NCBI GenBank assembly: GCA_937958675.1
Contig: CALGND010000114.1
Location: forward strand, 1-64,000
Origin: an uncultured Granulosicoccaceae bacterium
Lineage (GTDB): Bacteria; Pseudomonadota; Gammaproteobacteria; Granulosicoccales; Granulosicoccaceae
Length of the DNA stretch: 64,000 nucleotides
Direction: 5' to 3'
Shown: positions 17,767 to 27,371 of the stretch, piece by piece
How the letters are laid out: every line of letters starts with the position of its first letter
Position numbering within the stretch: position 1 is the first letter of the stretch
The notes under the pieces: generated by a model
Database searches by the model: none
The model's input: the letters and a program-made list of their open reading frames with translations, nothing else
Told to the model about the DNA's origin: nothing
Position numbers and translations under genes: made by a program

Positions 17767-18246
17767 ATGTTAAAAAAGTTACTTGTACTGTCGACCGCTA
17801 GCGCATTGCTTGCCCTTGGGTTCATCGCCACCGCAGCCGATAAAGGCCCTCATGACGACGCCATAAAAGGACGTCAGGCCATGTTCCAAACCTATAGCTT
17901 CAATATGGGTGTTTTGGGCGCGATGGCTAAAGAAAAAATGGACTACGATGCTGATCTGGCTAGCGAATCTGCAGCCAATCTACTAGCGGCTGCAAATTTT
18001 GGGCAATCTGCAATGTGGCCGGCGGGTTCTGACAACTCAAACCCAGCCAATGCTCGAACCAGAGCGCTACCAGAGATCTGGAGCACCTACCCTGCGGTTG
18101 TTGAAAAAGCAGATGCTCTAAAAACCGCTGCTGCGGTACTGGCAGAGCAAGCAGGTGGTGGTTTAGGCGCATTACAAGGTGCTATGGGAGATGTTGGTAA
18201 ATCGTGCAAAGGATGCCACGACGACTTCAGAGCCGAGAAAAAATAG
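17767..18246 (+). CDS. Cytochrome c' / c-556 (class II)
   Basis: 159 aa. A signal peptide (about 1-23) is followed by a four-helix bundle and a C-terminal heme attachment site CKGCH in GKSCKGCHDDFR, the class II arrangement. A periplasmic electron carrier or NO-binding cytochrome. It is followed by a cytochrome b561 gene, the usual membrane partner, so the two likely form a quinol-to-cytochrome c electron path. Confidence 0.9.
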   Translation: MLKKLLVLSTASALLALGFIATAADKGPHDDAIKGRQAMFQTYSFNMGVLGAMAKEKMDYDADLASESAANLLAAANFGQSAMWPAGSDNSNPANARTRALPEIWSTYPAVVEKADALKTAAAVLAEQAGGGLGALQGAMGDVGKSCKGCHDDFRAEKK

Positions 18247-18319
18247 CGCACTTACGCAGTTAAATATGCAGGTACCATGTATTAGTAATATGCATCCATT
18301 TTAAGAAAGGGCCCGCTCT

Positions 18320-19009
18320 GTGTCGAGTCAAACCTCTGGGTTAATGGTTCGGATCTGGGATCTCTGGATCCGAACATTTCATTGGGCGTTAGCGCTGTCG
18401 GTTACATTCATGTTGTACAGCGGCAATACCGGCTTTCTGTTTTTTGAATGGCATCGACGTATCGGTGAGTTTATTTTACTACTCATCGTATTCCGTATAC
18501 TTTGGAGCGTGCTCGGTAGCAGCAATTCCAAACTGCTACCACTCGTGGCGCACCCTCAGCGCGCACTCACACATTTAAGGCATCTAATTAGCGGCACTGT
18601 ACCGCAGGAGCGCGGACACAACGCGGCAGGCGGTTGGGCGGTTCTTGCCATGTTGTCATTGATCGCTTTTCAGGCGATATCCGGATTGTTTATTGCCGAC
18701 GAAGATGAACTAATAGAAGGTGCATTTTATGGTGCCATCGCTTATGACTTAACCGAGCAATTGCTGTATCTGCATAAAAAAAATGCAGAACTCTTGATGA
18801 TACTACTCGGCGTTCACGTGCTAATGGTATTGTTATACCTATTCAGGGCTGGCCAAAATTTGATAACACCAATGATCACTGGTCGCTTGCGTTGGCTAGA
18901 TAAAGCAAAGCCGCCTAGCGTAAGGTTTGCACCCAACTGGGTTGGTCTAGTGACCTTTGCCACATGCACCTTGCTAATCGCATGGATTCTGGGCTGGCTT
19001 AGCTTTTAA
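18320..19009 (+). CDS. Cytochrome b561-family membrane protein
   Basis: 229 aa from a GTG (AAAGGG upstream). Four or five transmembrane helices; the N-terminal IWDLWIRTFHWAL carries the first conserved heme His, and LHK and LLGVHVLMVL carry others. The family (diheme b-type, also hydrogenase/thiosulfate-linked) transfers electrons from quinol to periplasmic cytochromes. It probably works with the cytochrome c' encoded 73 bp upstream. Confidence 0.87.
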   Translation: MSSQTSGLMVRIWDLWIRTFHWALALSVTFMLYSGNTGFLFFEWHRRIGEFILLLIVFRILWSVLGSSNSKLLPLVAHPQRALTHLRHLISGTVPQERGHNAAGGWAVLAMLSLIAFQAISGLFIADEDELIEGAFYGAIAYDLTEQLLYLHKKNAELLMILLGVHVLMVLLYLFRAGQNLITPMITGRLRWLDKAKPPSVRFAPNWVGLVTFATCTLLIAWILGWLSF

Positions 19010-19010
19010 G

Positions 19011-19044
19011 CTGGGTTTCTTGTAAATCTGGGTTTCTTGTAAAT
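19011..19044. repeat. Perfect 17-bp tandem duplication
   Basis: CTGGGTTTCTTGTAAAT occurs twice back to back right after the cytochrome b561 stop codon, 60 bp before the next gene. Probably a recent slippage duplication; no function is evident. Confidence 0.95.
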
Positions 19045-19104
19045 TAAAATCAAAGCAACACTTTTTCGTCAATCAAGCAGTCACTTTTTATCAGGAGATA
19101 AGCC

Positions 19105-20007
19105 ATGAAAGATGCGCCACACGATATAGAAGATCTAGAAATAGATGACCGCATATACGATCTCTACGACAAATACTGTCACGGATTTATGAGCCGTCGT
19201 GATTTTTTGAAAAAAGCGGGTGCCATTACCGTTGCTGGCGTGTCCGGCTTAACGATGGCGCAAGCTTTATTTCCAAACTATGCCGAGGCGCAAACCATTT
19301 CGTTTACAGACGAACGTATCAAAGCCAACTACGTAGAATACCCCTCTCCCGGTGGCAACTCTGGCGATATGCGCGGTTATTTAGTCCAACCCACTAGCAC
19401 GGGCCCACACCCCGCTGTTTTGGTTGTGCACGAAAACCGTGGGCTAAATCCTTATATCGAAGACGTTGCCCGTCGGCTAGCGACTCAAGGATTCTTAGCC
19501 TTAGCACCTGATGGCTTACATCCGGCCGGTGGCTACCCAGGCAACGATGATGATGGTCGTGCCCTACAAAAGAGCTTGGATCGCACCAAGCTGATGATCG
19601 ATATGCTCAACAGTGCGCGCTTTGTGCAAAATCATGAGCTATCAAGCGGCAAACTTGGTTCAGTAGGTTTTTGCTTTGGTGGTGGTGTCGTGAATTTTCT
19701 AGCAACTAAAATGGGCGATGATTTGAAAGCAGGTGTACCTTTCTATGGTAGTGCACCCCCTGCAGAGGCAGTGGCCGATATCACAGGCTCATTGATGATC
19801 CAGGCAGCAGAGAAAGATGATCGAATCAATGCGCAGTGGCCAGATTTTGAAGCCGCTTTACAAGCCAACAACGTTGATCACGAACGCCATTTGTACCCAA
19901 GTACAGGGCATGGCTTTCATAACAATTCAACTAAACGGTATAACGAGGAAGCTGCGGATCTTGCCTGGGCACGCACTCTGGCGTTTTTTACCAGCAAGCT
20001 AACTTAA
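19105..20007 (+). CDS. Tat-exported dienelactone hydrolase-family protein
   Basis: 300 aa. A 30-residue N-terminal extension precedes the Tat-like signal SRRDFLKKAG and a hydrophobic stretch ending ...YAEAQ. The DLH core has VHENRGLNPYIEDVARR (acid/oxyanion region), the nucleophile elbow GFCFGGG with Cys, Asp in EKDDRINA and His in TGHGFHN. The family hydrolyses dienelactone and related esters; the export signal points to a periplasmic substrate. A hairpin terminator follows. Confidence 0.87.
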   Translation: MKDAPHDIEDLEIDDRIYDLYDKYCHGFMSRRDFLKKAGAITVAGVSGLTMAQALFPNYAEAQTISFTDERIKANYVEYPSPGGNSGDMRGYLVQPTSTGPHPAVLVVHENRGLNPYIEDVARRLATQGFLALAPDGLHPAGGYPGNDDDGRALQKSLDRTKLMIDMLNSARFVQNHELSSGKLGSVGFCFGGGVVNFLATKMGDDLKAGVPFYGSAPPAEAVADITGSLMIQAAEKDDRINAQWPDFEAALQANNVDHERHLYPSTGHGFHNNSTKRYNEEAADLAWARTLAFFTSKLT

Positions 20008-20014
20008 TCCTGTC

Positions 20015-20035
20015 GCCCCCGCACAAAGCGGGGGC
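20015..20035. terminator. GC-rich hairpin terminator after the dienelactone hydrolase gene
   Basis: GCCCCCGC and GCGGGGGC form a perfect 8-bp stem around ACAAA, 8 bp after the stop codon. It lies between convergent genes and may serve both. Confidence 0.75.
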
Positions 20036-20090
20036 CTATTACTGAGGGTATAGTTTTTCTATTAAACCCAAATTTTATTACACACTGGTT

Positions 20091-20783
20091 TTAATCAATA
20101 CGTGTAATTTCAACTTTTGCAACCGGGTTTCTCCAATCGTAAACCGCATCGTTCAAGTCACCGTTACCGTGAATACCCGGGCTGATGTGCACAAATCCTT
20201 CTCCATTCAAACCTGAAAACTCGCCGCTGCCACCACAGGTCGGGCCGGGAATGTTGACACACATTTCGTCGTTCATTTCACTACCAGCATCATAGCCAAG
20301 CGCATAATAGGTCGACGTACCTCTTATGGGAAGAGACACCGTATCCAGCGCGACAAAACTATCGTTTGTTGGCAGAATCATGGCTGCCATGCTGAAGAAA
20401 CGAGCGTTCGAATTGGAATCTATAGTGAATTGCAAAGTTTGCCCAGCAAATGTAAGTGGGCTGTCAGCAGGTGTAGATGTTTGAGCCATGCCAACATTTC
20501 CATTAGCAATTAAGATTTCCTGCAAATCCGCCGTGTTGCCAGTTTCAGCAAGCACCGCTAACGCCACTCTTGGTGCATTGCCCAGACTAAACAAGCTAGC
20601 CCGACGTGAATGCGTGACAGCAAGCATAGGTGTGAACTGGTTCGCACTTGTAATGTTGGTGATCTTTACTTCATATACTCGTGCGTTTGAATCTTGCGCG
20701 TATGACAGTGTAGAGCAAAGCGTCATGGCCAGACCCATAGCAACTGCCGCTAAGCGATTTTTACTTCCTAAAAACGTATTCAT
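20091..20783 (-). CDS. Secreted spondin-domain protein
   Basis: 230 aa. The signal peptide is about 1-29 (LSYAQD). The mature part matches bacterial spondin_N proteins: YEVKITNITSANQFTPML, a Ser/Arg turn SRRASLFSLG, LQEILIANGN, AAMILPTNDSFVAL and a C-terminal EGFVHISPGIHG then WRNPVAKVEI. These are extracellular beta-sandwich proteins of unknown bacterial role. Single gene, convergent with the dienelactone hydrolase. Confidence 0.85.
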   Translation of the reverse strand: MNTFLGSKNRLAAVAMGLAMTLCSTLSYAQDSNARVYEVKITNITSANQFTPMLAVTHSRRASLFSLGNAPRVALAVLAETGNTADLQEILIANGNVGMAQTSTPADSPLTFAGQTLQFTIDSNSNARFFSMAAMILPTNDSFVALDTVSLPIRGTSTYYALGYDAGSEMNDEMCVNIPGPTCGGSGEFSGLNGEGFVHISPGIHGNGDLNDAVYDWRNPVAKVEITRID

Positions 20784-20923
20784 AATTCAAATATCCTAGT
20801 TGTTTGAACGTGATACGAGTCTAAAACGTCACACCGTACAGCTATGTCACGATTCCATAACGTTTTAATCATATTTTTAGTGCAAGTTGCGCACGTCAAT
20901 GGGAATAACAAGTACTTAGCTTT

Positions 20924-22015
20924 TTACGATGGGCGCAGTCGCTGACCAGAATCTGTATCAAAGAAACACGCATGCGACGCGTCAAATGCAATTCCTGCAT
21001 AACTGGCTGGTTCGATTTCAAAATCCTTTGGCATCTTTACAACCATGGACTTGTCTCCAGATCGAAACGTTACCAGCGATTGATCGCCAGTCATCTCCAG
21101 CGTAAAAACCTGTGCATCCAATTGGCCCTGACCTTTTTCAACGACGGTGCAGTCTTCGGGTCTAAACCCAAGCGTCACCTTTGATAAATCGGATAGCTGG
21201 TTTGTCGGTAGCGAAACACCATCGGCCGTAAATACGCCATTGGCAATTGCACCTTCAACAAAATTCATGGGTGGAGAACCCATAAAACCTGCTACGAAAA
21301 GATTTTCAGGATTGGAATACACTTCTTTAGGTGTACCAAGTTGTTGAAGCTCACCGTCTTTCATAATGGCAACACGATGTGCAAGCGTCATTGCTTCTAT
21401 CTGATCGTGCGTAACATAGATTGTGGTAATGCCAAGCGAGTTTTGCATATGCTTAAGCTCTGCCCGCATATTGCCTCGAAGCTTGGCATCTAGGTTAGAT
21501 AAGGGTTCATCCATCAGAAACACCGAAGGCCGACGGATGATCGCACGAGCCAAGGCTACGCGTTGTCGCTGCCCACCAGATAGCTGCCCCGGCAAACGAT
21601 CGAGTAAGGTTTCCAACTCCACTTGCTCAGCTGCAGCAAGAATAGCTGCATCCATTTCAGCTTTAGGTGTCTTTGCTACTTTCAATGGGAATCCAATGTT
21701 TTCACCCACTGTTTTGTGCGGGTACAGCGCATAGGATTGAAACACCATGGCGATGTCTCGGTACTTGGGCAGCACCTGGCTAACATCCTGATCACCAATC
21801 ATCAGCGTACCTGAGGTGATGCTCTCCAATCCGGCAATCATTCTTAATGCGGTGGACTTGCCGCAACCTGAAGGGCCCAGCAGCACTAAAAATTCCCCTG
21901 GTGACACCTCCAGCGACATATTTTTAAGCGCGTGAAAAGCACCGTAGTACTTATTAAATTCACGGATAGAAATACCCTTGGCCGCAACACTTAAGTCTGT
22001 GGTTTCAGCGTTCAT
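20924..22015 (-). CDS. Sugar ABC transporter ATP-binding protein (UgpC/MalK type)
   Basis: 363 aa. Walker A GPSGCGKST, signature LSGGQRQR, Walker B VFLMDEPLSNLDAKLR and switch THDQIEA are intact. A C-terminal TOBE-like regulatory domain (about 240-363) is typical of the MalK/UgpC branch that powers sugar and glycerol-phosphate importers. Last gene of the transporter operon, 5 bp after the MalG-type permease. Confidence 0.92.
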   Translation of the reverse strand: MNAETTDLSVAAKGISIREFNKYYGAFHALKNMSLEVSPGEFLVLLGPSGCGKSTALRMIAGLESITSGTLMIGDQDVSQVLPKYRDIAMVFQSYALYPHKTVGENIGFPLKVAKTPKAEMDAAILAAAEQVELETLLDRLPGQLSGGQRQRVALARAIIRRPSVFLMDEPLSNLDAKLRGNMRAELKHMQNSLGITTIYVTHDQIEAMTLAHRVAIMKDGELQQLGTPKEVYSNPENLFVAGFMGSPPMNFVEGAIANGVFTADGVSLPTNQLSDLSKVTLGFRPEDCTVVEKGQGQLDAQVFTLEMTGDQSLVTFRSGDKSMVVKMPKDFEIEPASYAGIAFDASHACFFDTDSGQRLRPS

Positions 22016-22020
22016 CCCAC

Positions 22021-23055
22021 TTATCCTTTAACAGCGCCCACAAGCAGGCCTTTTGAAATGTACTTTTGTAACACCACAGCCAGTGCAACAACCGGGATTA
22101 TCATGATAATAATTGCGACCGACATGGTCCACCACAATATGCCGCGTTCACCGGCATTCATGGCAGCGACCAGTATCGGTAAGGTTTGCGCTTTTGACGT
22201 TGAAATAAATAGGGCAAAGAGGTATTCATTCCACGAAAAAATCATCACTAATAGAGTCGTTGCAGCAAGCCCCGTGCGCGACAAAGGCATCACGACTTCA
22301 CGAAACGTCATGATCATCGTAGCACCGTCTAGTTGAGCACTTTCCTCAAGATCGCGAGGAATTGAATTGAAAAAATCAAACATCAGCCAAACAACGATGG
22401 GCAAATTGACTACCGCATATGTCAATATCAATGCAAGGTGTGTATCGAGCAATCTAACCGATTGAAACATCATATAGATAGGTACAACAACAACAATGGG
22501 CGCTAATATTCGTTGAGAGATAATCCAAAATAGAATATCGCCATTTTTTAATCGTACCGAGTACAGGCGACCAACCGCGCGCGCAAGAAGAAAAAACATC
22601 GCTACAACTATGGCAAGCGTTAGCCAAAGATCAGCACCGTATACACCAATAGCCACGCTTGCTCCAATTAGTAGCAGCACGAAGTAAAGTATGGTGATTA
22701 GGTTTGGCGCAAACTCGATTCGGCTCAGCGAGTACGCCGCTAGCGACCCTACAAATACCGACAACACCGTTGCCGAAAAGGCGATAACGACAGAATTAAA
22801 ATACGCCCGCATAGTATCGGCAAGGTCGTACACAAACAGATCGCGCCAGGCATGCAAACTGGGTTTAAAATCGACCCAAGGAATAAAGAATGGCCCTTCG
22901 TTTACCGCCGCTGGAGTTTTGAACGATGTAATCACCAGCCAGTAGATAGGGAAAATAACAAACAGCGACCAGGCAAGCAGCAAGGTATATAGCACCACCT
23001 TGGTGGCTGGCGCCATTTCACCGATCTTTCTCGGTTCAAACAAACCATACTTCAT
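22021..23055 (-). CDS. Sugar ABC transporter permease (MalG type)
   Basis: 344 aa, longer than the usual 270-300. ESAQLDGATMIMTFREVVMPL is the EAA coupling loop. Extra hydrophobic segments in the middle (LITILYFVLLLIGASVAIG and LTLAIVVAMFFLLARAVG) account for the length. It overlaps the upstream permease gene by ATGA and forms the import channel with it. Confidence 0.9.
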   Translation of the reverse strand: MKYGLFEPRKIGEMAPATKVVLYTLLLAWSLFVIFPIYWLVITSFKTPAAVNEGPFFIPWVDFKPSLHAWRDLFVYDLADTMRAYFNSVVIAFSATVLSVFVGSLAAYSLSRIEFAPNLITILYFVLLLIGASVAIGVYGADLWLTLAIVVAMFFLLARAVGRLYSVRLKNGDILFWIISQRILAPIVVVVPIYMMFQSVRLLDTHLALILTYAVVNLPIVVWLMFDFFNSIPRDLEESAQLDGATMIMTFREVVMPLSRTGLAATTLLVMIFSWNEYLFALFISTSKAQTLPILVAAMNAGERGILWWTMSVAIIIMIIPVVALAVVLQKYISKGLLVGAVKG

Positions 23056-24140
23056 GGCTTAGCCCTCACTCGCGCAAGCACCACAAGATTAAAAAAGGAT
23101 ACGCAAATAACAACTGTAATAAACAGCAGGATGTAGGCTATCGCCGAGGCAGAGCCAAGATCGAGTGAGCGCCATGCATAATACGATTGTAGAGAAACAG
23201 ACTCAGTCGCAATGCCGGGGCCACCGGCCGTCATAATGTTTGGCAGATCAACAATCTTGAACGCCTCAATAACTCGAATGAGCATTACGGTTGCGGCAAT
23301 GGGTAAAACCTGCGGCCAGATGATTTCGCGAAACGTCATCCACTTACCCGCACCGTCAATCTCTGCAGCCTCGTTCAGGTCTTTAGAGACACTTTCGAAC
23401 CCTGCCAACATCATAATGAACACAAATGGTATCCACTGCCAACTATCAGCGATGGTAATAAAGATACGGGCAGCCCATGGGTCTGTGGCCCAGGACCAAT
23501 CACCCAAACCAGCCCATTGCCACACGTTTGCGAACGGACCCTTTGATGTATCAGCCAACATTCTAAAAATATAGCCTACACCGATGGGCGTTATCATCAT
23601 CGGCACAAAGAAGATAACGCGAAAGGCTCGGCTTCCACGAATGTGCTGCGAGCAAGCAAAGGCCAAGGCAGTACCGATAAGAAACTGCAAACCGCAACCG
23701 ACAACAACATAAAATAAGGTGGTACCCACCGTGCCGAATTGCCGACCACTTAATAAAGTTGCGGCAAACAACCAGGCAAGAAACAACGCCATGGCAAAAG
23801 TGATTAAGCGACCAATAAAACCAACCACAGTAAAATGTGTGCGGCAGTATCGATAAAGCCACCAAAACAGCCCAAGCGTTGCTGCTAGTCCAACCACCCA
23901 AGCCAAAATTGACAATGGGCCAAAGGTGCCCAACAAATGAAACTGCTCTGAACCAAAAAACTGTTTGTCAAAGTTGCGCCAGGCAACATAACGAACCTTA
24001 AACCCTCCGCCTGTGAAACGAATGCGCGTAAATGCCATGACGAGAGAGGCGATCAGAGGGAAAATCGAAAAAACGAGAATGAGTACAACAGCGGGCGTCA
24101 GGAAGAGACGACCCATGTGTTTATCAAGCCACTGGTCCAC
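23052..24140 (-). CDS. Sugar ABC transporter permease (MalF type)
   Basis: 362 aa. The EAA loop EAAEIDGAGKWMTFREIIWP is near residue 265. As in its partner, the N-terminal half carries additional transmembrane segments (about 75-140) compared with a standard six-helix MalF-like permease. The coordinated insertion in both permeases suggests a specialised subfamily. It is followed by the second permease and the ATPase. Confidence 0.9.
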   Translation of the reverse strand: MDQWLDKHMGRLFLTPAVVLILVFSIFPLIASLVMAFTRIRFTGGGFKVRYVAWRNFDKQFFGSEQFHLLGTFGPLSILAWVVGLAATLGLFWWLYRYCRTHFTVVGFIGRLITFAMALFLAWLFAATLLSGRQFGTVGTTLFYVVVGCGLQFLIGTALAFACSQHIRGSRAFRVIFFVPMMITPIGVGYIFRMLADTSKGPFANVWQWAGLGDWSWATDPWAARIFITIADSWQWIPFVFIMMLAGFESVSKDLNEAAEIDGAGKWMTFREIIWPQVLPIAATVMLIRVIEAFKIVDLPNIMTAGGPGIATESVSLQSYYAWRSLDLGSASAIAYILLFITVVICVSFFNLVVLARVRAKP

Positions 24141-24178
24141 GGAAAATGTTAGTCGCTAGTATTGGTAAAGTTTCTGAG

Positions 24179-24211
24179 AAAAGGGCAAGCGACTGCGCCA
24201 CCTGCCCTTTT
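24179..24211 (-). terminator. Hairpin between the binding-protein and permease genes
   Basis: AAAAGGGCA and TGCCCTTTT form a 9-bp stem; on the minus strand the right arm ends in a T run. It lies 22 bp after the binding-protein stop codon, the usual place for a partial terminator that keeps binding protein in excess. Confidence 0.75.
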
Positions 24212-24232
24212 GCATTTCATAGTCACAGACTA

Positions 24233-25702
24233 TTAGTTAGTGATACCGAGCGACAGTTTATACATTGACGCCTGTTCTTCACGACCGAAGTCTTCTGTGA
24301 TTTCCTCCCAACCTTCTTCGATATTGGCAAGCGCCTGATCAACCGTAACCTCTCCAGCTAAGAAGCGCGCAACTTCACGATCAAGAACCACACCGGTGTA
24401 CTGTTGCGCCCCTGGAATACGGAAATCCGATGCCATGTTTGGATTATTCAAGCTGTCTTTTATCGCGCTGAGATAATTTTCAGCTGACTCCTGACTGAAT
24501 CCTGCTTTAACCCAAGCGTCAGTGCTGTCTAGCTGGGAGTTACGGTAAGGGTTATAACCCGTCCAACCCATGGTCACATCGACGTTGGACTGCTCAGCCT
24601 GATTCATATAACTGAGAAAGTCATAAGCTGCCGCTTTGACATTATCGTCTGAAGCTTTACTTACTGCTGCAGTCCAGCCACCAAACGCGGCAAATGGCGC
24701 AAAGTTCACACCATCAATGGCATGCGGGCAGATCTCAGCGTTACAAGCCACAAGCTCACCAGTTTCCGTATCCAGCACTTCCGCTGAGCCCGGCATCATA
24801 ACAGCACCTATTTTATCTTTGATCGCACTGCCTTCTTCAATAGACAATGGGCCGATATCGCCCCAATCTATCGCAAGGCCGCAACGACCCGAAATAACAA
24901 GACCTCGGGTATCACCAATGTCCTGATTCAATTCATCAGCTGGCCCATACTTTCCTGTTTCTTGATAAATCTCAAAGGCTCTCTTCCAAGCAGCATTGTT
25001 GATCTTGGGCTTCATGGTGTCCGTGTCAAAGTAAAGCCCTTCAGCTGTACCCTTAGACTGAACGCGACTAGCTGCCATCGATTGAACCGCAAAGTATGAT
25101 TGCGCATTACGCTTTTTGAAAATGCAAGAACCATAATCCGCCTCACCGTCACCGTTCATGTCCTTACCGTGAATAGCAGCCGCGACTTCAAGATACTCTT
25201 CCCATGTACGTGGTGGCTCGAGACCCGCTTCAGCCAACACATCGGTACGGTAGTAGAGCATTTGAAAATCACCGTCCAGAGTAATGAAATAGGTAGACCC
25301 TTCAACTTTCTGATTAAATTCGCGGAAGTACAAGGCGATATCATCAGGATTAAGTTTGTCGTCTTTCTCGATGTAGCCATCCAGATTTTCAACCAGACCA
25401 CCACTGACCAGCTCAACACCCCAGCCAGATGCAAATACACCGACATCTATTGATTTCGTTCCGGTTGCCCAGTCAGTCAGAATTTTTTGAAATAATTCTG
25501 CAAATGGCACTTCCGCGACGCGGATTTCAGCACCAGTCATTTCCTTGAATTCTTCACCACGCTCTACAATTCGTTGAGCGATAACAGGACCCGGCCTGGT
25601 GAGAATATTGACGACGACGCCGTCGTATTCTTCCGCACTGGCTAAGGCTGGTGCAAGCGATGCACTCAACGCCAATAGTGTTCCTTTAAGTAGCTTAGAC
25701 AT
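24233..25702 (-). CDS. Sugar ABC transporter substrate-binding protein
   Basis: 489 aa from the ATG at 25702, which has GGAG 5 nt upstream and is followed by a signal peptide (about 1-23, LASAEEY). A further 35 codons upstream stay open but precede no signal. It is a family 1 extracellular solute-binding fold with GVFASGWGVELVSGG, WEEYLEVAAAIHG and a long C-terminal lobe. First gene of the operon with two MalFG-type permeases and an ATPase. The adjacent divergent FucU/lactonase genes suggest a sugar such as fucose as ligand (inference). Confidence 0.88.
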   Translation of the reverse strand: MSKLLKGTLLALSASLAPALASAEEYDGVVVNILTRPGPVIAQRIVERGEEFKEMTGAEIRVAEVPFAELFQKILTDWATGTKSIDVGVFASGWGVELVSGGLVENLDGYIEKDDKLNPDDIALYFREFNQKVEGSTYFITLDGDFQMLYYRTDVLAEAGLEPPRTWEEYLEVAAAIHGKDMNGDGEADYGSCIFKKRNAQSYFAVQSMAASRVQSKGTAEGLYFDTDTMKPKINNAAWKRAFEIYQETGKYGPADELNQDIGDTRGLVISGRCGLAIDWGDIGPLSIEEGSAIKDKIGAVMMPGSAEVLDTETGELVACNAEICPHAIDGVNFAPFAAFGGWTAAVSKASDDNVKAAAYDFLSYMNQAEQSNVDVTMGWTGYNPYRNSQLDSTDAWVKAGFSQESAENYLSAIKDSLNNPNMASDFRIPGAQQYTGVVLDREVARFLAGEVTVDQALANIEEGWEEITEDFGREEQASMYKLSLGITN

Positions 25703-26078
25703 GTTTCTCCTCGTGTGTTTTTGGTGGACCAGCCCGGTCAGCACAATTAGCCAATGCGACCGGAGCCGTGCGCTGCCAATACAAGTTTGGCTAGCTTTTT
25801 TATCCATCTTTTTTAGCTAACCGTATAATCCTGGCTAACCTTGTCATCACGTGAGTCCGGCATCCTCAAGCTCGATAAGCTCAAAGAAAACGAACACCTG
25901 ATTTAGCCACGCTAATTGCTTCGACGAGTCGTGTCAACTATTCTGATCGATTGCAAGGCTGCAGAACACCTTAAAAGGTTGCAGGGATACCGTTGAACCG
26001 ACCGCCTCGCGCGGCTCAGGCTAGAACAAAGATAGTGTCGGCTCAGCCAGACTAACTTAGACAAAATCGGAGAAGAAT
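25703..26078. promoter_or_regulatory. Divergent promoter region between sugar transporter and sugar catabolism operons
   Basis: 376 bp with no convincing gene. A perfect TATAAT occurs at 25824-25829 on the plus strand. The heptamer GCTAACC occurs on both sides of it (25816-25822 and 25834-25840, 18 bp apart). This is a plausible shared operator region, but no regulator gene is adjacent. Confidence 0.4.
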
Positions 26079-26507
26079 ATGCTGCATAACATTGACCCCA
26101 TCCTCTCACCCGAACTGCTGTACGCCTTAAGAGCCATGGGTCATGGCGATGAAATAGCACTGGTGGATGCCAATTTTCCCGCTGAGTCGTGCGGCCCGTC
26201 TTGTATACGCGCTGATGGTTCTGATAATAGCCAGATACTCAAGGCCGTATTAGCATTGATGCCACTGGATACCTTTGTGCCCGACCCAGCCCACTGCATG
26301 CAAGTAGTTGATGATGTGTTAGCAATCCCAGATACGGTGATTGATTTTCAGAAAATCATCAATGAAACCGCTGACGCACCAAGAGACATAATGTCGCTAG
26401 AGCGGTTTTCTTTTTACGAACGAGCCGAAAAAGCATTCGCAGTGGTGCAAACAGGCGAACGCCGCCTGTACGGAAACATCATCCTGAAAAAGGGTGTCAT
26501 CAAATGA
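26079..26507 (+). CDS. fucU: RbsD/FucU-family sugar mutarotase
   Basis: 142 aa with GGAG about 10 nt before the ATG. MGHGDEIALVDANFPA near residues 24-39 is the family signature with the catalytic His. The length and the C-terminal TGERRLYGNIILKKG match FucU (L-fucose mutarotase) more than RbsD. It interconverts sugar anomers to feed the dehydrogenase encoded two genes downstream. It overlaps the lactonase gene by ATGA. Confidence 0.87.
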   Translation: MLHNIDPILSPELLYALRAMGHGDEIALVDANFPAESCGPSCIRADGSDNSQILKAVLALMPLDTFVPDPAHCMQVVDDVLAIPDTVIDFQKIINETADAPRDIMSLERFSFYERAEKAFAVVQTGERRLYGNIILKKGVIK

Positions 26508-27337
26508 GCATTGATGCTCATCACCATTTCTGGCATCCCGCGCGAGGTGACTACGGCTGGATGCCGGAAGACGATTCAATTCTTACCCGACCCTATTACC
26601 CGGCCGATATGTCAGATGATTTGAATTTATCTGGCGTCACACAAACCGTTCTAATACAAGCAGCACCTAGCGTGGCTGAAACCGAATACCTACTCGGCAT
26701 TGCCGATGCAACACCGCACGTTGCAAAAGTGGTTGGCTGGATAAACTTTGAAGACAGATCACAACTCGAAACACTCACCCGCCTCGCGGCTCACCCAAAA
26801 TTTTCTGGAGTCAGGCCCATGATCCAGGATTTGCCCGACGATGATTGGATGCTTCGCGATGATGTGCAATGGGCGTATGAGGCAATAGTTGATCTGAGCC
26901 TAACGTTTGATTGCCTGGGATTCCCTCGGCACTTAAAGAATTTCCACACACTATTGACTCGATACCCTTCGATGCGGGCCGTTATCGATCACTGTATGAA
27001 ACCCCAATTGCGTGATCATAACGATACGAACTACCAACAATGGGCGATCGGCATGAGCGCTCTTGCCAAGGACACCAGCGCATGTTGCAAACTATCAGGA
27101 CTGGTGACTGAAAGCGATACCGATATTTCAGTTGCCGCGCTTAAACCCTATACTGATCACTTATTTAATGAGTTTGGTGCAGCACGCATTATGTGGGGCT
27201 CGGACTGGCCAGTCGTACGTTTGCGTTGCGAGTACGATAACTGGCATCAATTAGCACAGCAGCTCACGGCCGAGTTGTCTTCAGCGGATCGTGAATGTAT
27301 ATTTTCCGGCACCGCGTCCGACTTCTATCGAATCTAA
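26504..27337 (+). CDS. Amidohydrolase, sugar-acid lactonase (L-fuconolactonase type)
   Basis: 277 aa. The N-terminal IDAHHHFWHPARGDYGWM is the metal-binding HxH of the amidohydrolase-2 family. SGVRPMIQDLPDDDWM, CCKLSGLVTE and IMWGSDWPV follow in family order. Enzymes of this branch open fuconolactone or rhamnonolactone. Between a FucU-like mutarotase and an aldose dehydrogenase, it supplies the second step of oxidative deoxysugar catabolism. Confidence 0.85.
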   Translation: MSIDAHHHFWHPARGDYGWMPEDDSILTRPYYPADMSDDLNLSGVTQTVLIQAAPSVAETEYLLGIADATPHVAKVVGWINFEDRSQLETLTRLAAHPKFSGVRPMIQDLPDDDWMLRDDVQWAYEAIVDLSLTFDCLGFPRHLKNFHTLLTRYPSMRAVIDHCMKPQLRDHNDTNYQQWAIGMSALAKDTSACCKLSGLVTESDTDISVAALKPYTDHLFNEFGAARIMWGSDWPVVRLRCEYDNWHQLAQQLTAELSSADRECIFSGTASDFYRI

Positions 27338-27371
27338 CAGTTTGCCTACTGGGGCATGGTGAATAAACACG

